DNA from: Acanthaster planci
Lineage: Eukaryota; Echinodermata; Asteroidea; Valvatida; Acanthasteridae
Assembly: GCF_001949145.1 (NCBI RefSeq)
Contig: NW_019091661.1
Location: forward strand, 79,107-143,106
Direction of reading: 5' to 3'
DNA: 64,000 bases
The translations under genes were made by a program, and so were the position numbers. Positions 1 through 11,808 of this stretch are shown one piece after another (the stretch's first letter is position 1; each line of letters begins with the position of its first letter). The notes beneath the pieces are model-generated. The model worked only from the letters and a program-made list of their open reading frames with translations, did no database searches and was not told the DNA's origin.

Positions 1-363
1 TGAGTAGGCCGCAGCCATGTGTGAGTAGGCCGCAGCCATGTGTGAGTAGGCCGCAGCCATGTGTGAGTAGGCCGCAGCCATGTGTGAGTAGGCCGCAGCC
101 ATGTGTGAGTAGGCCGCAGCCATGTGTGAGTTCGCCACAGCCATGTGTGAGTAGGCCGCAGCCATGTGTGAGTAGGCTGCAGCCATGTGTGAGTAGGCCG
201 CAGCCATGTGTGAGTTGGCCACAGCCATGTGTGAGTAGGCCGCAGCCATGTGTGAGTAGGCCGCAGCCATGTGTGAGTAGGCTGCAGCCATGTGTGAGTA
301 GGCCGCAGCCATGTGTGAGTAGGCCGCAGCCATATGTGAGTAGGCTGCAGCCATGTGTGAGTA
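1..363. repeat. 21-bp minisatellite, about 17 units
   Basis: About 17 head-to-tail copies of a 21-bp unit (TGAGTAGGCCGCAGCCATGTG) with scattered single-base variants such as TTCGCC, TTGGCC and GGCTGC. It begins at the first base, so the array probably extends outside the window. The period is a multiple of three, so one + frame stays open as a seven-residue repeat (VSRPQPC); this is a by-product of the period and not evidence of a protein. Each unit carries GTGAGT, which resembles a 5' splice site. Confidence 0.95.
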
Positions 364-552
364 TTATTACAGGCTCCAAGCCAATCCTATTGAGACCCTG
401 GATTTGGGCAGAATGAACAGCCTCAGCACAGTATCTCTTGAAAATCACTCAGCAGTGGCTTACTGATTATCAGTATGATATTTTTACCAAGTGGAATTCC
501 CTCATCTGTACACTTGCCCTGATACTTAGAATGCTAAATCTGTGTGTAGTCC

Positions 553-611
553 TTAACCATAACCCTCCTCAATCCTTCACCTGTTGGAGGACTGAGGAGT
601 GTTAGGGTTAA
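553..611. repeat. 59-bp TTAA-ended palindrome, copy 1
   Basis: A near-perfect inverted repeat that begins and ends with TTAA. The arms contain CCCTAAC/GTTAGGG-type sequence and CTCCTCA/TGAGGAG around a short asymmetric loop. The same 59-bp sequence recurs at 22747-22805 in this orientation and at 60044-60102 reversed. This copy has a mismatch in the left arm (AACCATAAC). The form suits a small foldback transposon inserted at TTAA. Confidence 0.8.
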
Positions 612-823
612 TTTAGCTGGCAAGTTTGATGTTGACAGTGACTACACTACATTTCACCTGTGCAACAACAGAATTTGGGATTTTTTGAGTCAAACTGTCC
701 AACCTGCACACTGTCAAGAGCTTATGGGTACGTGCGTGTCATCTGGTTTGCCTTAAATACCCAGCGTGCAGTGCAGATGTTGAGAAAAAAAAGGTTCCAC
801 TTTTGTTTTTGTGTCACCATCAG

Positions 824-930
824 GCTTGGACACGGACTGCATGTTTTCCGTGGAGGAGGAAGACGAGGAGGTTATCGAGTTCTTTGTTGGAGAAGAAGTC
901 ATCGAAGTCAACGAATTTGAGGGCGAGTAA
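824..930 (+). CDS. 3'-terminal coding exon of an unrecognised upstream gene (partial)
   Basis: A pyrimidine-rich tract and CACCATCAG acceptor at 811-823 precede an open frame that enters with two bases of a split codon and ends at TAA 928-930. It encodes about 34 residues, strongly acidic (LDTDCMFSVEEEDEEVIEF, then a Gly/Glu/Val-rich end FEGE). Codon use is GC-richer than the flanking DNA, as expected for a real exon. Earlier exons must lie before the window, so the protein cannot be named; the acidic tail alone is not diagnostic. The alternative is a chance open frame in an intron. Confidence 0.45.
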
Positions 931-3658
931 TTGCCAGGCCGACCTCAACGCAGCCCTCCTTCCCATTGTTTGAAGGCGGCAGTCCGACACAGAGTGACAT
1001 TCTCCCCTGAACGCACAACACACCTTTCTCGGACCATTTTCAGCACAGACTTTTGCTAGCCAACAAATTGCTTGAATTTGTGTCATCTGAAGGCCTCAAC
1101 TCTTGTGGGTGAATAGATCAAAATTAATAACATATCTGATCGTAATTTTCTGGTGTACAATATCTCAGAGTGAGTGTGCAGTTGGAAATCTGTACATTTT
1201 CTCTTAAGTATATTGTTTGTTTCATATAGCATTTTAGATAAATCCATATTGTGGATTGCAATACTCAATACACAATTTTGTTTGCAAATTGAGTGAGCGT
1301 ATAATAGTAGAGTCTATATCTTTGTTCCATTTACATTTTGTTTTCCCCTTATTAATAAGGACTTTTTTCCTTAGCTGCTGTTTACTTGTTCATTACTGTA
1401 CCTTATATTTGTATTGATCCACCTTTTCAAGCTGGAACAAAAGTACACTTTGCTTTTTTGAACCAAAAACTGCTTTGTGTTTTTGGCGCATAACTTAAAA
1501 CTTACTTCACAGGTATACGTTATTTTTAGGTTGCAAAACATGAGCGATTTTCAGTATATGGCTTTTCGATTTGAAGACTACAGTGAAGTTATAAAGTGGG
1601 TCAGGAGAGATGACCTTACTCAGTCAATAACACCTAGCGTACATACAGGTTACAAGAGACTTCTGTTGTGGTTTTATGGAATGTACCCCTCTCCTTTTCG
1701 GTTATGTAGGCTACCATTAAAATGTGCTCAGTAGAGATAGTCAAATCACGGACGTCTGGGTGTAGTTGATTCTTTTGAGTTTGCCCGTCTCGACTTGAAT
1801 CTTGACAAGAGAAACCACGTTAAATTGTGCCTCACAACCTAAAATGACCTCCAGTGGACTCTCTTCTGGACCGAAGTAAAGGGGTGTGGAGTCTGAAGGG
1901 CAGTTTAAAACACAATCTTCAATTTCCAAGAATGACTGAGTAATGCAAATTAAGTGTGTATGTTAATGTTCATGTCAAAACAATTTCAATCATATACATG
2001 TATACCTTATAAAATCACACGGGTCAGGTATAATGGACAGATAAAATGTCACATCGTACCCTAAAGTTATAGAAAGGCCCCCTTACATTGTGGGATTAAC
2101 ATAGCGGCTATCTTTGTGTATTCGCAGGATCCCACGGTTATGGAAATTCCTGGTATAAGTCGTGGGAAATTGGAAAAAAAATAAGCGTCTTGGAATCTTA
2201 TTGTGAGAGGAAATAAGTCACGGAAAGGTCATGGAAAGCAAGATAATGCACGAGTTATTTTTTGATAGGCCGCTTCTGATGGAATGAAGATCAATTTACT
2301 GGCTATCATTTTGTCGGTAGTTGGAAAGGGAGGTCACGTTTAACGACTTGCGTCATACATGTATGCATATCACAAATGCTTACACTTTTTAGCGCAAATT
2401 AATTTTGCAGGTTGTACATGTAATGTCATGGAAGTGTACAAGACGTATTTTATGCGTCCTGGCATAATATGCATATGGTACAAGTCGTTCTACTTGACGT
2501 CCTTTTCCAACTACCATCCTTGTCGTGGTAGTGGCTGTGGCAGTCTTCAACTTCGTAATATTTTCTCAATGAATGTCATTAAATGTCGTGGAAATTGTCA
2601 CCTTTTGTCACGATCCTGGAAAGTACAGGGAAATTCATGGAATTTGGTTTTCAGATTTCTGTGGTAACGCTGATTTGGTGTACAAGCATTAAGGTGAAGA
2701 TGGGGCGCAGGATGCCATAGGCTGGCTCGTCAGTTAATCGCACACTGCTTGAAACATCAATGTACATGCAGTAGGCGATAGCGGATTATCCTGAAAGATT
2801 AGAATTTGAGGCACAAGCTTTCGTAGCTGCAGCTACCTTTTCATAAGCATTGAAGTGGATAAACCACTACGAGTTAACAATGTATGCCTGTGGAGAGTCT
2901 GAACAAAAGGCACGTTGGTGATGAATAGCAAGAGTCCTTGTTGACAGGGTGGCTACATAAATGTCCTGGTTGTCGATGACGGACTGAAACTACAGATTTT
3001 TGGTAACATTGAAAATATTTCAGCGATTTTGTTAATTTATTTTATGCTACATCAGATTCAATTTAGGTTCATGCGTGGGGGAGGGGGAGAAACAAAGCTA
3101 TGCTCCCCTCCCCGAAGAAATTAGCCAAAACAATTTAAAGAAAAAAACGAATAAAAGCTTTTTTTAATTTCCCCTCAATCTAACAGCTTGTAGAAAGCTC
3201 CTTCACGTAACCTAACTTCTCTGAAAGATCATAAATAAAGTTACACAACCCCACCCCCATTTGAGATTGAGATATTATAGGCCCTCTCACTATGTGGTAT
3301 TATACGGATTAACAGATTGCTGTCCAAACTGTACTTACTAATATAAGTACAAACATGACATTGACTCACAGGTTGACTCAGTAACAGCAATGTTCAGCCC
3401 ATGCTTATCATTATGGCGTTTCTGCTCGCATACGTATTCATAGCTGTTACGTAACAGTCACGAGTTATCAAAGCGCAATGAGGGGGCTGTCGTGGGAGAC
3501 TTTGGCCTCAGCTATGCACCTTCGAACTGTTAAACCATGGTTAAACTTTGTCTGCATTTCGGGGACTCGGAGGTCCGCAGAAAATTAACAGCCAATTAAT
3601 AACTGTTTTCGCCGGCACCCATAGGGCACTGTGTCACAAAGAGGCTACCAATCATCGA
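931..3658. other. Intergenic stretch between the upstream gene and stomatin gene 1
   Basis: AT-rich DNA that probably includes the 3' UTR of the upstream gene at its left end. Around 2140-2660 there are many degenerate copies of a TCATGGAAA-like motif, suggesting an old dispersed repeat. A short minus-strand frame at 1741-1929 (62 codons) has balanced composition but no recognisable motif and no clear splice borders, so it is not called. No promoter element for gene 1 is obvious upstream of 3659. Confidence 0.5.
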
Positions 3659-6600
3659 ATGTCATCACAAAACCTACCGCTGAATGAGATGGGGAACAAT
3701 TCGGCAGATGAAGGCTCATCGGCCAGGCTGAACACAGGTAGGCCTCATTCGCCATTCTTTGCAGGCATCAGTGACTCGCTTCAATTCGCGATTACATGTA
3801 CCTTGTGTAAGGCTGTGCAACACTTGCTTTCACGCAGGGAATCTATGTAGGCAACGCGCCAACTAGTTCTACGCCTGCTACAAAACCACGTGGCAAGTTC
3901 ATCGATTCATTATGATCATGCGTACTCGAGCATTGTACACTTACGAATATCACACATAAGTAAGACATGTGTTTACAAAAACATGTGTTTAATTAGTAAA
4001 TAACGAGAACTATTAACTTTAATACACCAATGATGTTTAGGAAAGACCACTCATATGTTTTGTACACAGTTGTCAATCGGGGACCCTCTGTCGATAGGGG
4101 ACCTTATTGTCCTCTTTTGTTCAGGGTCCCCAACTGAATGCACAAACAAACTCATGTCCCCCCGTCCCCCACCGATTGACGCCCATGGTTGCAGTATTTT
4201 TTATTGCTGGACTACTCAGTGAATATGTACATGACGGATGTCCCTGCAGTTGCTGAACATGGAGGTAGCTACCTCTATGGAGGTTATCCACGCCATGAAC
4301 AACTCTGGCTTGATAATACCATAATACACAGGGCTTCACCGCCATAACTATGGGCAGCGCATTGAATGCAAACCAGGTACACGTATGATGTTTAGTTAAC
4401 GGTGAGGTGAAGAATTTAATTTATTCTTTACACGCGCATCGCTTATCTTATTTTAATAATGCATTATTCATATAGTTTCTTTGAAGATATGCAAATAACA
4501 GACTGAAATTTAATGTTTGGTTGAATTGCTGCCTTGATGTTTTTTGTTTGTTTGTTTGTCTTTTCCTGATTAAATTAACCTTTAAGTTTTCGAATCAAAC
4601 ACCACCGACAAAAAGAAAAATTCACATCCACATTCGCTCGTCACTCAGCACCCACACAGGGTGCTAGAAAGGGCAAAAATCTACGCATTTTACATATCTT
4701 TTTGACCGCGTCACAGCTACACACGCACAAAGCTGGATTAGTTACTTGCTGCTGTAATACGCCTCGAGCAAAAGCACTCCATTATCGGTTGAAAAGATCT
4801 GCGTTGGTCGGGAGTGTTCAATTTTCTGGAAGCGATGCGACCGTAACAGGTTCATTTCCTCAAGTCGATTGTGAACCGGCAAAGTTCAGCTCAGACAGGA
4901 GCCTCCACTGCTAAGTTTAATAGCGCCCTCTCTTGGTCCAGCTCGAGGCCATTTAACCAGATCAGTGCGCAAGTGTCACGCGCGTAAAGGTTAACCCTCT
5001 TAATTGTTCAAAATTAATCAATTCTATCCATTGATTACTCGACAAACATGACGTCATGATTTTTCCTTCCCAGTGCCTTGTGTGGGTGCTGCGTAACAAG
5101 CGAAGCCATGAGGCAACTATTTCTTATTTTCTGCTTCACGATTTTTATGTTTGGGAAGTCCTGGCATCCGTTTAGAAGGTTTCTCCTTGCAGAAATTCGA
5201 ATTTTACTTTGGAGAATTCTGCGGTACCACAAAAAGTGGACAACTTAAAATTCTAAATTTCTTTCGGCAAGGTTTGGAGTTGAACATGTTGCTGTATACG
5301 AACTCTTCTAGTTTCGGTAACACAAAGTGGTGGTGAACCGAAAGTGGTCCAAATAACATTCAAACTGCCAACTTGAATCGGGTTCAAAGTTTTCATAACT
5401 AAGGAATTGCGCTACATTAGGATTTATTTAGACTAAACTTCGAGGTACGCCCCTGCTTTCAAAATGGAATGGTCTTTGTCCATGAGGAAATGCCCAAGAG
5501 AAGCGCTCAAACAGCCTGCATGCTGCTAGCCTCGGCACTGGTATCCCGTTGGCTGGGTCTAAATTTAAGTTCTGTTTTAACTGTACGTGTTGATGTACTT
5601 ATTTTGTCATTGGCGAGTCAAATGTAAAGCCTTCTTAACGTGGTGTAGGTAAACTTGGTTGCTTAGTTGCACAAGGTCTGCATGCATTCAAAATATTGAC
5701 CCTTTGTAGCTATTAAATAACTCTGTCCATAATGCGTTACGTAACATGAGTGGCTTTTGCTGCTTTGCATTATACGTAGCTATGCATTAGTCTACTGCAT
5801 GTAATGCTTTCATCTTTTTTTGCGGCACTGGGCCCTTCCCGTTAGATTTCGAAGTTTGCTGCTGTCGAGCAACGAATATTGGAGGGCTTCTTCATTCCAT
5901 TCTTTAGTTACAAGAAACCTTTCCGATCGGCGCACAGTCCATTAACTAAGAATTTTCCTCCAGTTTTGGTCGGTGTCTTGTTGGCCCGTGACTTTTTTAA
6001 GGCGGCTTTAGCAGTATGCCACGGAACACGCAGGTCCAGGAGGGTGAGTATCGAGTACATGTTTAACATGATATGAGGGGATGCTGAGCCTGTCTGTGCG
6101 GCTATGGCGAAGTATGCATGTGAAACATTATACATGGAGGCACCAAACGAAACTTAGGCTTTTTATCCCGATGCTGCACTTTTATTTAGAAGAGCCAATG
6201 TACAGTACCTACATGTACGTACATAGTTCGTCTACACAGGACTCAACGCGTGTAGCTTGGGTCCTATTGGTCTTGTACAAAGCTTGAATGAATAATATTA
6301 TGCATACATGTATATTTTATGATTATCGCTAGATTAATTTCGCTTAAGGGCCAGAATTTATTTTTGTTAGAGAGAAGAGAAGCTGCCCCCTAGTGAGAGA
6401 CAAGGAGCCTGGTATGGACATACCACCATGACCACGCCGATAAGGCTTCATGTACAGTACATGTACGTGCCTCCATGGTGCAAAATATCAAAGTAGGCCC
6501 ACTGGATCCTATTCCCTATTATAGGTTGGAGTTTATTTTCATGTCGGCGGCAAAAGAAATCACAAGTAACCAAGTGTCACACAAACATAGGGAAATTTGT

Positions 6601-9600
6601 TACAACAACAATTTTTTTATTAATGGGAACTGGCCTGTTCTAAACTACCAATATGTAGGGGAAAATGAAGCACTGTGCTTTTGGCTGTTCCTTTTACACA
6701 AAGATTCAGACTGGACATGAAACGTACATGTACGTAAGACAGAACACATGAGTCAATACAATATAATACACTGCATGGCAGGATATAGACAACAGTAAGG
6801 CCGCACCGGATCTCTTGTGTAGAGCAAGGTCTAGGTCTTCGCTCCATTGGAAATGTGTGGAGACGCGCAGACAATAGACCTAGCCATAGCTCTGGAAGCC
6901 CGTTTCGGACACGGCCTAAGACAGATGTGCTAACAGTTGACACCAGACCTTTAAAGAATGAAAGTGTAGACTGGCATGATAACATGATCTGATTTTCATG
7001 ACACAAACTGATAAGGCAGGTTTTGAGTTTTGCAGTAAATGTGTTTTGCGTTGAAAGTCTTGTCATATCCGTATTAAGGTCACGTCCAAAGGACACACAA
7101 AGTGAAATAAGACCATTTTTGGAAACAGAAGTATGGTTTTAATTACCATAATAGTTGCCTCTGGATGCACTTCTAGTTGAATGGGAATATACTGACAGTT
7201 ATTAAACCATTCATTGAAATAGCGCGGGAAAAGACCATGTTTATATTTAAACATAGGCTATATTTACCAAGTTCAAATTGAAAAGGTCGTTTAGTCTAAG
7301 TCTGTCCCCGTCTGCTGTATGTACACGTTTATGGCATTACTGAGTCGGGTCTTCAGTATCAACAATATACACTGCCCGCCTTTTATTTACCGCCAACATT
7401 GCGTGAGTAGACTTCCAAACGACTTATCCAACTGCACCGTCTTCCCATCATCTGGCAGAGAATTAATTCAAGATAGCCTTCTTACAAGTCTTTTGTTTGC
7501 TTATTCGTTTGCTAAGTTTAATTAGTTGTTAAATCTAAATCAGATTTTTTAATTATTATGAAAACTGGGAACAAGTTGGCTGCTTTATTTATTCAAAAGC
7601 AAGCAAATTAGCTGCAGATGTATTAATTTTCTTTAATTTATATCTTTACAACAAAATTGAATAACTTTGGATTTGAATTAAGAAATATAAATCAAGTAAT
7701 TGACTATATTCAGAAACCACCTTGAATATTGTCTAAACCAGTGCAATGCACGTAGTGTCCCCTCTTGGTACATGTACCTGCAGAGGCAACATTGCTTTCA
7801 GAGACAGGTACGGTATGGTACTAGTAAAAATTAGTTGTGCGAGGGCGCTCTTCAACAGAAATAAAACAACTATCGATCCCTGACGTCTTGGGCCAAGACT
7901 AGTATAGTACATACATGCAAGGATAAAGTGCGTACCAGGTTTTAAACCAAACTAAGTTTTGACAAAACTAGTGTTCACAAGAATTCGCCGACAGGGTATA
8001 CCGCGGTACTCGTGCATGTATCCAATAACTAATGAGTGATGAGGATGCCACCAACCACATGTACATGTATTTATTTTACATGCTACAGGTACATGTACAT
8101 GTAGGTACAAAATGCTGGTATTTTACCTTGCTGTAATATGCACAAAAGTACCTTGGTTTTGTTCAGCTCTTTTGTGAACAATAGAGCAACAATGACCTAG
8201 ACTGGATTAAAAATCACTTTATTAAGAGCGGGTTCTTACTGGTGTTAGTTTCACTGCAATAAAATACATGTGTACTTGTCGAGATAAAGGTTGAGGTACA
8301 CTGATATTTCACAGTGTCAAACTCTGAAGTGGGCAATTTAAATGAAGTGAAATATAATCGTGATTACAAATCCTTCGTATCGAATTCATCCACTGAATTC
8401 AAAGAGCTGATTTAAATCCAAACAAGTGGATTGAATTGAACCAATAAAAAGAAACATCCTGCCGACCCAGATTGTGTGTAACACGTTGCATTCATACATC
8501 TGATTAATACTGAGAACTGAAAGGCTGGCAGAGGGGGGATTCGTTGTTTAAAGAAATGTGCAAAACTTCCCAAAATAAACCAATCAGTCGAAGAGAAGTT
8601 TAAAAGTTGAAACATTCTTGCCTTTCCCCAAAATAATTAAATGTATTAATTTAAACCAGTGATTTTTAAAAATCATTTGATTTAAATCGCAATCTAAATC
8701 GGTGATTTACATCAGCCAACCCTGCCTTCTTCACCTCCAAGTGTCTCCATCACGTTGTGCTTGACCGTCTCATCCAGCTCAACTTGTCTGCTTGGCCTGG
8801 GCTTCGTTCCTGCCGTGATACTACCTTTAATATGTTGGAACCAAGAACTAAGAACACCTCCAGAGACAAAGCCTAATTCGTAATTACCGGACGGACCTAC
8901 CTATCGGAATAACTAGAATATCACTGGAGACCATTTAAACGAATACTCATGTTTCCACTTTCCTGTTTAAGATGTCGATATTTTATTATCTGCATATGGT
9001 GTTGCTTTATATCGCCACGATGTGTATGGGAAGTCTTATTACCATTGCTGTTCGTGCACCTTTTCTTAACCGAACCGAACTAGTTGATTACATGTCGACG
9101 GCTTTCAATGCACAGAAGATGCACAGAAAGGGCTAAAAAACAAACAAACAATAAACATCTTTTCATCTGCCTACCTACCTATAAACCTTACTACGAAGTA
9201 CGTATAATTTCACGTTAAAGCCTGCCGTATCGTCTTCTCGCTTCATTCCGATGCACAGAAAGTTAATTAGTGGCATGTTCTGTTTGTATTTTGACAGTGA
9301 GGGATGACGAGGAGTTGAGCTGCGCTACTTATGTGCTGATAGTGCTGTCGTACATCATCTTCGTATTCACGCTTCCATTTTCACTGTGTTACTGCTTCAA
9401 GGTTTGCTGGAAATGCTCTTTCTACTTGATAAGCAAAGGGCTTATTTACAGTGACAAGCGTAACGGATAACGTAAAAACTATGCTGCGCGACAATCTGCG
9501 CAAGGCGGAAACCCGCTCATTATGCAAATCGTTACGTTTATGATTTTCCACGTGATCACTATAATAATAAATGAGGATTGAAGGAACAACCGGGAAGCAT

Positions 9601-11808
9601 TAAACCGTTCCAGTGGATCCCTGACGTCATGCCTAATGAGTCCATTGATTGGTCAAAACGCACTGCAGCGCGGTGTCTTAGTTTCCAAATACAGCGGTTC
9701 ATCGCCGAACCGCGCGCTTTGTCCGCTAGGTCTCCCGTTACCACGTGACTATGTAAATGACCCTTCAGCTGGCCTGGGTAAAGAAGTCGCCAAACGTTAC
9801 TTTCTTACGTCCTCACCGTGTGCTTAAGCTGAAGGTGATCAGAAAGGCTATGCAACATAATGAAAACAATTTTTTCTCGGCATTTTTCGATTCCTGGTGC
9901 AGATAAGCGATTCACGAAAATGAAGTCAAGATATCGCCGTGTATGCTGTGCACCCAGGATTCGTCAGCAGGGCTGAATTGAAAGGCTTTCCGCAGGAACA
10001 AAATCCAGCTATTATAAGCGTGATTCTGCCTCGACAACGGGGCATGCGCTAGTATTTTTTTTGGGGGGGGGGATAGTGAGAAAAGGGTGTATACATGGCC
10101 AGTGTAGCCTCCACTCCTCACTACTTTGGAAATTTCAATTTTTTTTGAAATTTCACAATTTTTTTGGAATTCACTTTCCTTCCAAAATGCAGTTCCCACG
10201 ATCTTTCATCAGTTTCGGCAAATTTTGAACGAAAAAGCCGGGGGGGGGGCCGTTCAAACCCGAACCCACTTCTACCACATAATTCTGTGAGCAGTAATTG
10301 GACTACTAATAAAAGATATTTTGGAACTTCTTCGGGTTCCTCTCCAATTCTTTAGAAGTTTGCTTATAAAAGTGTTCACATTTCTCTCAGACGGTTGCCG
10401 AGTACGAGCGAGCCATCATCTTCCGTGCCGGTCGCCTTCTACCGGGTGGTCCCAAGGGGCCTGGCTTGTTCTTCATCCTGCCTTGCATCGATGAGTTCAG
10501 AGTCGTTGACCTCCGGACTCTCTCCTTTGATGTGCCGCCACAAGAGGTTAGTTATTTTGTGGTCCTCGCGAATATGATCTTCGCACTTTGTGCTCACATT
10601 GATACGACTTTGGCAACAGATCTGATGTGTCCAAGGACCGTTAGCAAAGATTTCCATGTAGTTGAGTCTGGTGCCGCAGAATCCAAGCTAAAGGTACGCA
10701 GGCTACTAAAAAGTGCACGCACGAATGAAAACTTTTATTGCTTCAGCACAAACTACGTGTACATTGTATAAAAATGAGACAATTTCTTTCTATTGTAGAT
10801 CCTGTCTAAAGACAGCGTGACCGTGACTGTGGATGCCGTGGTCTACTTCCGCGTGTCTGATCCGACCATGGCCGTGTTGAACGTGGAGAACTACAAGCGG
10901 TCCACCGAGCTGCTTGCCGCCACCACCCTGCGTAACATCCTAGGCACCAAGACCCTGGCTGAGGTGCTGAGCCATCGCGAGGAGATCAGCACCGGACTGC
11001 AGTCTCAACTGGACGAAGCCACCGATCCGTGGGGCATCAAGGTGGAACGCGTGGAGATGTGAGTTCCCAGCTGCGCGACATGACGTTCTACCCTTTGATT
11101 CTGACCGCACTAGTCAACCGTGAATAAATATTGCTGAGCTGAAAAGTCACAGCTAAAAACTTGAAGCGTCTTTCAGTCATGCGTGCGTCCAATGTATGAC
11201 GTAGTTGACTAAACGAATGACTTTTAATATACTCTTGATAAAAAGTGCAGATGTGACACATTTCTCATCATCTGATATCCATACTTACGATATCTGTCAA
11301 TACTGTGCGGTGCATTTGTCGTGCATCTCAAAGTTCTTCAAATGCAATGCATAATTGCATGTACATTTCCTCCTTTTTTGATAAATAGTAAGGACGTTCG
11401 CCTGCCAATCCAGATGCAGCGTGCCATGGCTGCCGAGGCTGAAGCCTCCAGGGAGGCTCGCGCCAAGGTAAGTCATTACATTTATGCATCAGTTACAACG
11501 TTTCTTGGGGGACAATAAGGAGATTTGATGCCAGCAAAATGACGGAATTACCTGATCGGGCAAATTTCGAGATTGGTAATTACTCAGCTAACAGTCTTAC
11601 CATTACTCCCACCGAACAGGTGATCGCTGCCGAGGGTGAGCAGAACGCATCCCGCGCCCTGAAGGAGGCGGCAGACATCATTGCCGAGTCGCCCAACGCC
11701 CTCCAGCTCCGCTACCTCCAGACCCTCAACTCCATCTCGGCTGAAAAGAACTCCACCATCATCTTCCCGCTGCCTATTGACATCCTGTCTGGGATCTTGA
11801 AAAAATAA
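3659..11808 (+). CDS. STOM: Stomatin-family protein, gene 1 of the array
   Basis: Exons 3659-3737, 9298-9401, 10391-10546, 10799-11058, 11389-11467 and 11620-11808 join with matching phases (1,0,2,0,0 style) into 288 residues ending in a TAA. Residues about 34-60 form the membrane hairpin with the bend proline (TLPFSL). Residues 62-226 are the SPFH/Band 7 domain ([59 protein letters not shown]). The C-terminal part has the [17 protein letters not shown] and FPLPIDIL signatures. Known role of the family: monotopic plasma-membrane scaffold that oligomerises and modulates channels and transporters. Its hairpin ([12 protein letters not shown]) lacks the LWFFS of genes 2-5 and resembles the LSY type of MEC-2. 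Intron 1 is 5.5 kb. Donors after exons 2 and 3 (GTTTGC, GTTAGT) are weak but keep the frame. The symbol is family level; one-to-one orthology is not shown. Confidence 0.9.
6382..6398 (-). promoter_or_regulatory. CTCF-like motif in intron 1 of gene 1
   Basis: Read on the minus strand the site is TCACTAGGGGGCAGC, very close to the bilaterian CTCF core. It is a sequence match only; binding in this organism is inference. A weaker minus-strand match (CCAAGAGAGGGCGC) lies at about 4922-4935. Confidence 0.3.
6813..6917. repeat. Dispersed about 100-bp repeat, copy A
   Basis: Shares an extended, diverged match with 25671-25770. Both contain CTAGGTCT near the start, AGACCTAGC followed by a TAGCTCTGGAA-type core, and GGACACGGCCT at the end. 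The AGGTCT/AGACCT parts are complementary, so the element can fold. Likely a short non-autonomous transposon; family unknown. Confidence 0.5.
8395..8725. repeat. GATTTAAATC-rich dispersed repeat, copy A
   Basis: AT-rich DNA with repeated GATTTAAAT and GATTTTTAAAAATC palindromes, ending in CAGCCAACCCTG. A similar stretch with the same motifs and a CAACCCTT end lies at 60690-60835. The boundaries are approximate. Confidence 0.4.

Noticed and set aside
1-363. CRISPR array
   Set aside because: Units are directly contiguous with no unique spacers, and the genome is eukaryotic.
21-416. 131-codon open frame with a seven-residue repeat
   Set aside because: It is the translation of the 21-bp minisatellite, whose period is divisible by three; there is no gene context.
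6620-7096. 158-codon minus-strand frame
   Set aside because: It overlaps a dispersed repeat copy and has no motif; a chance frame in intron 1 of stomatin gene 1.
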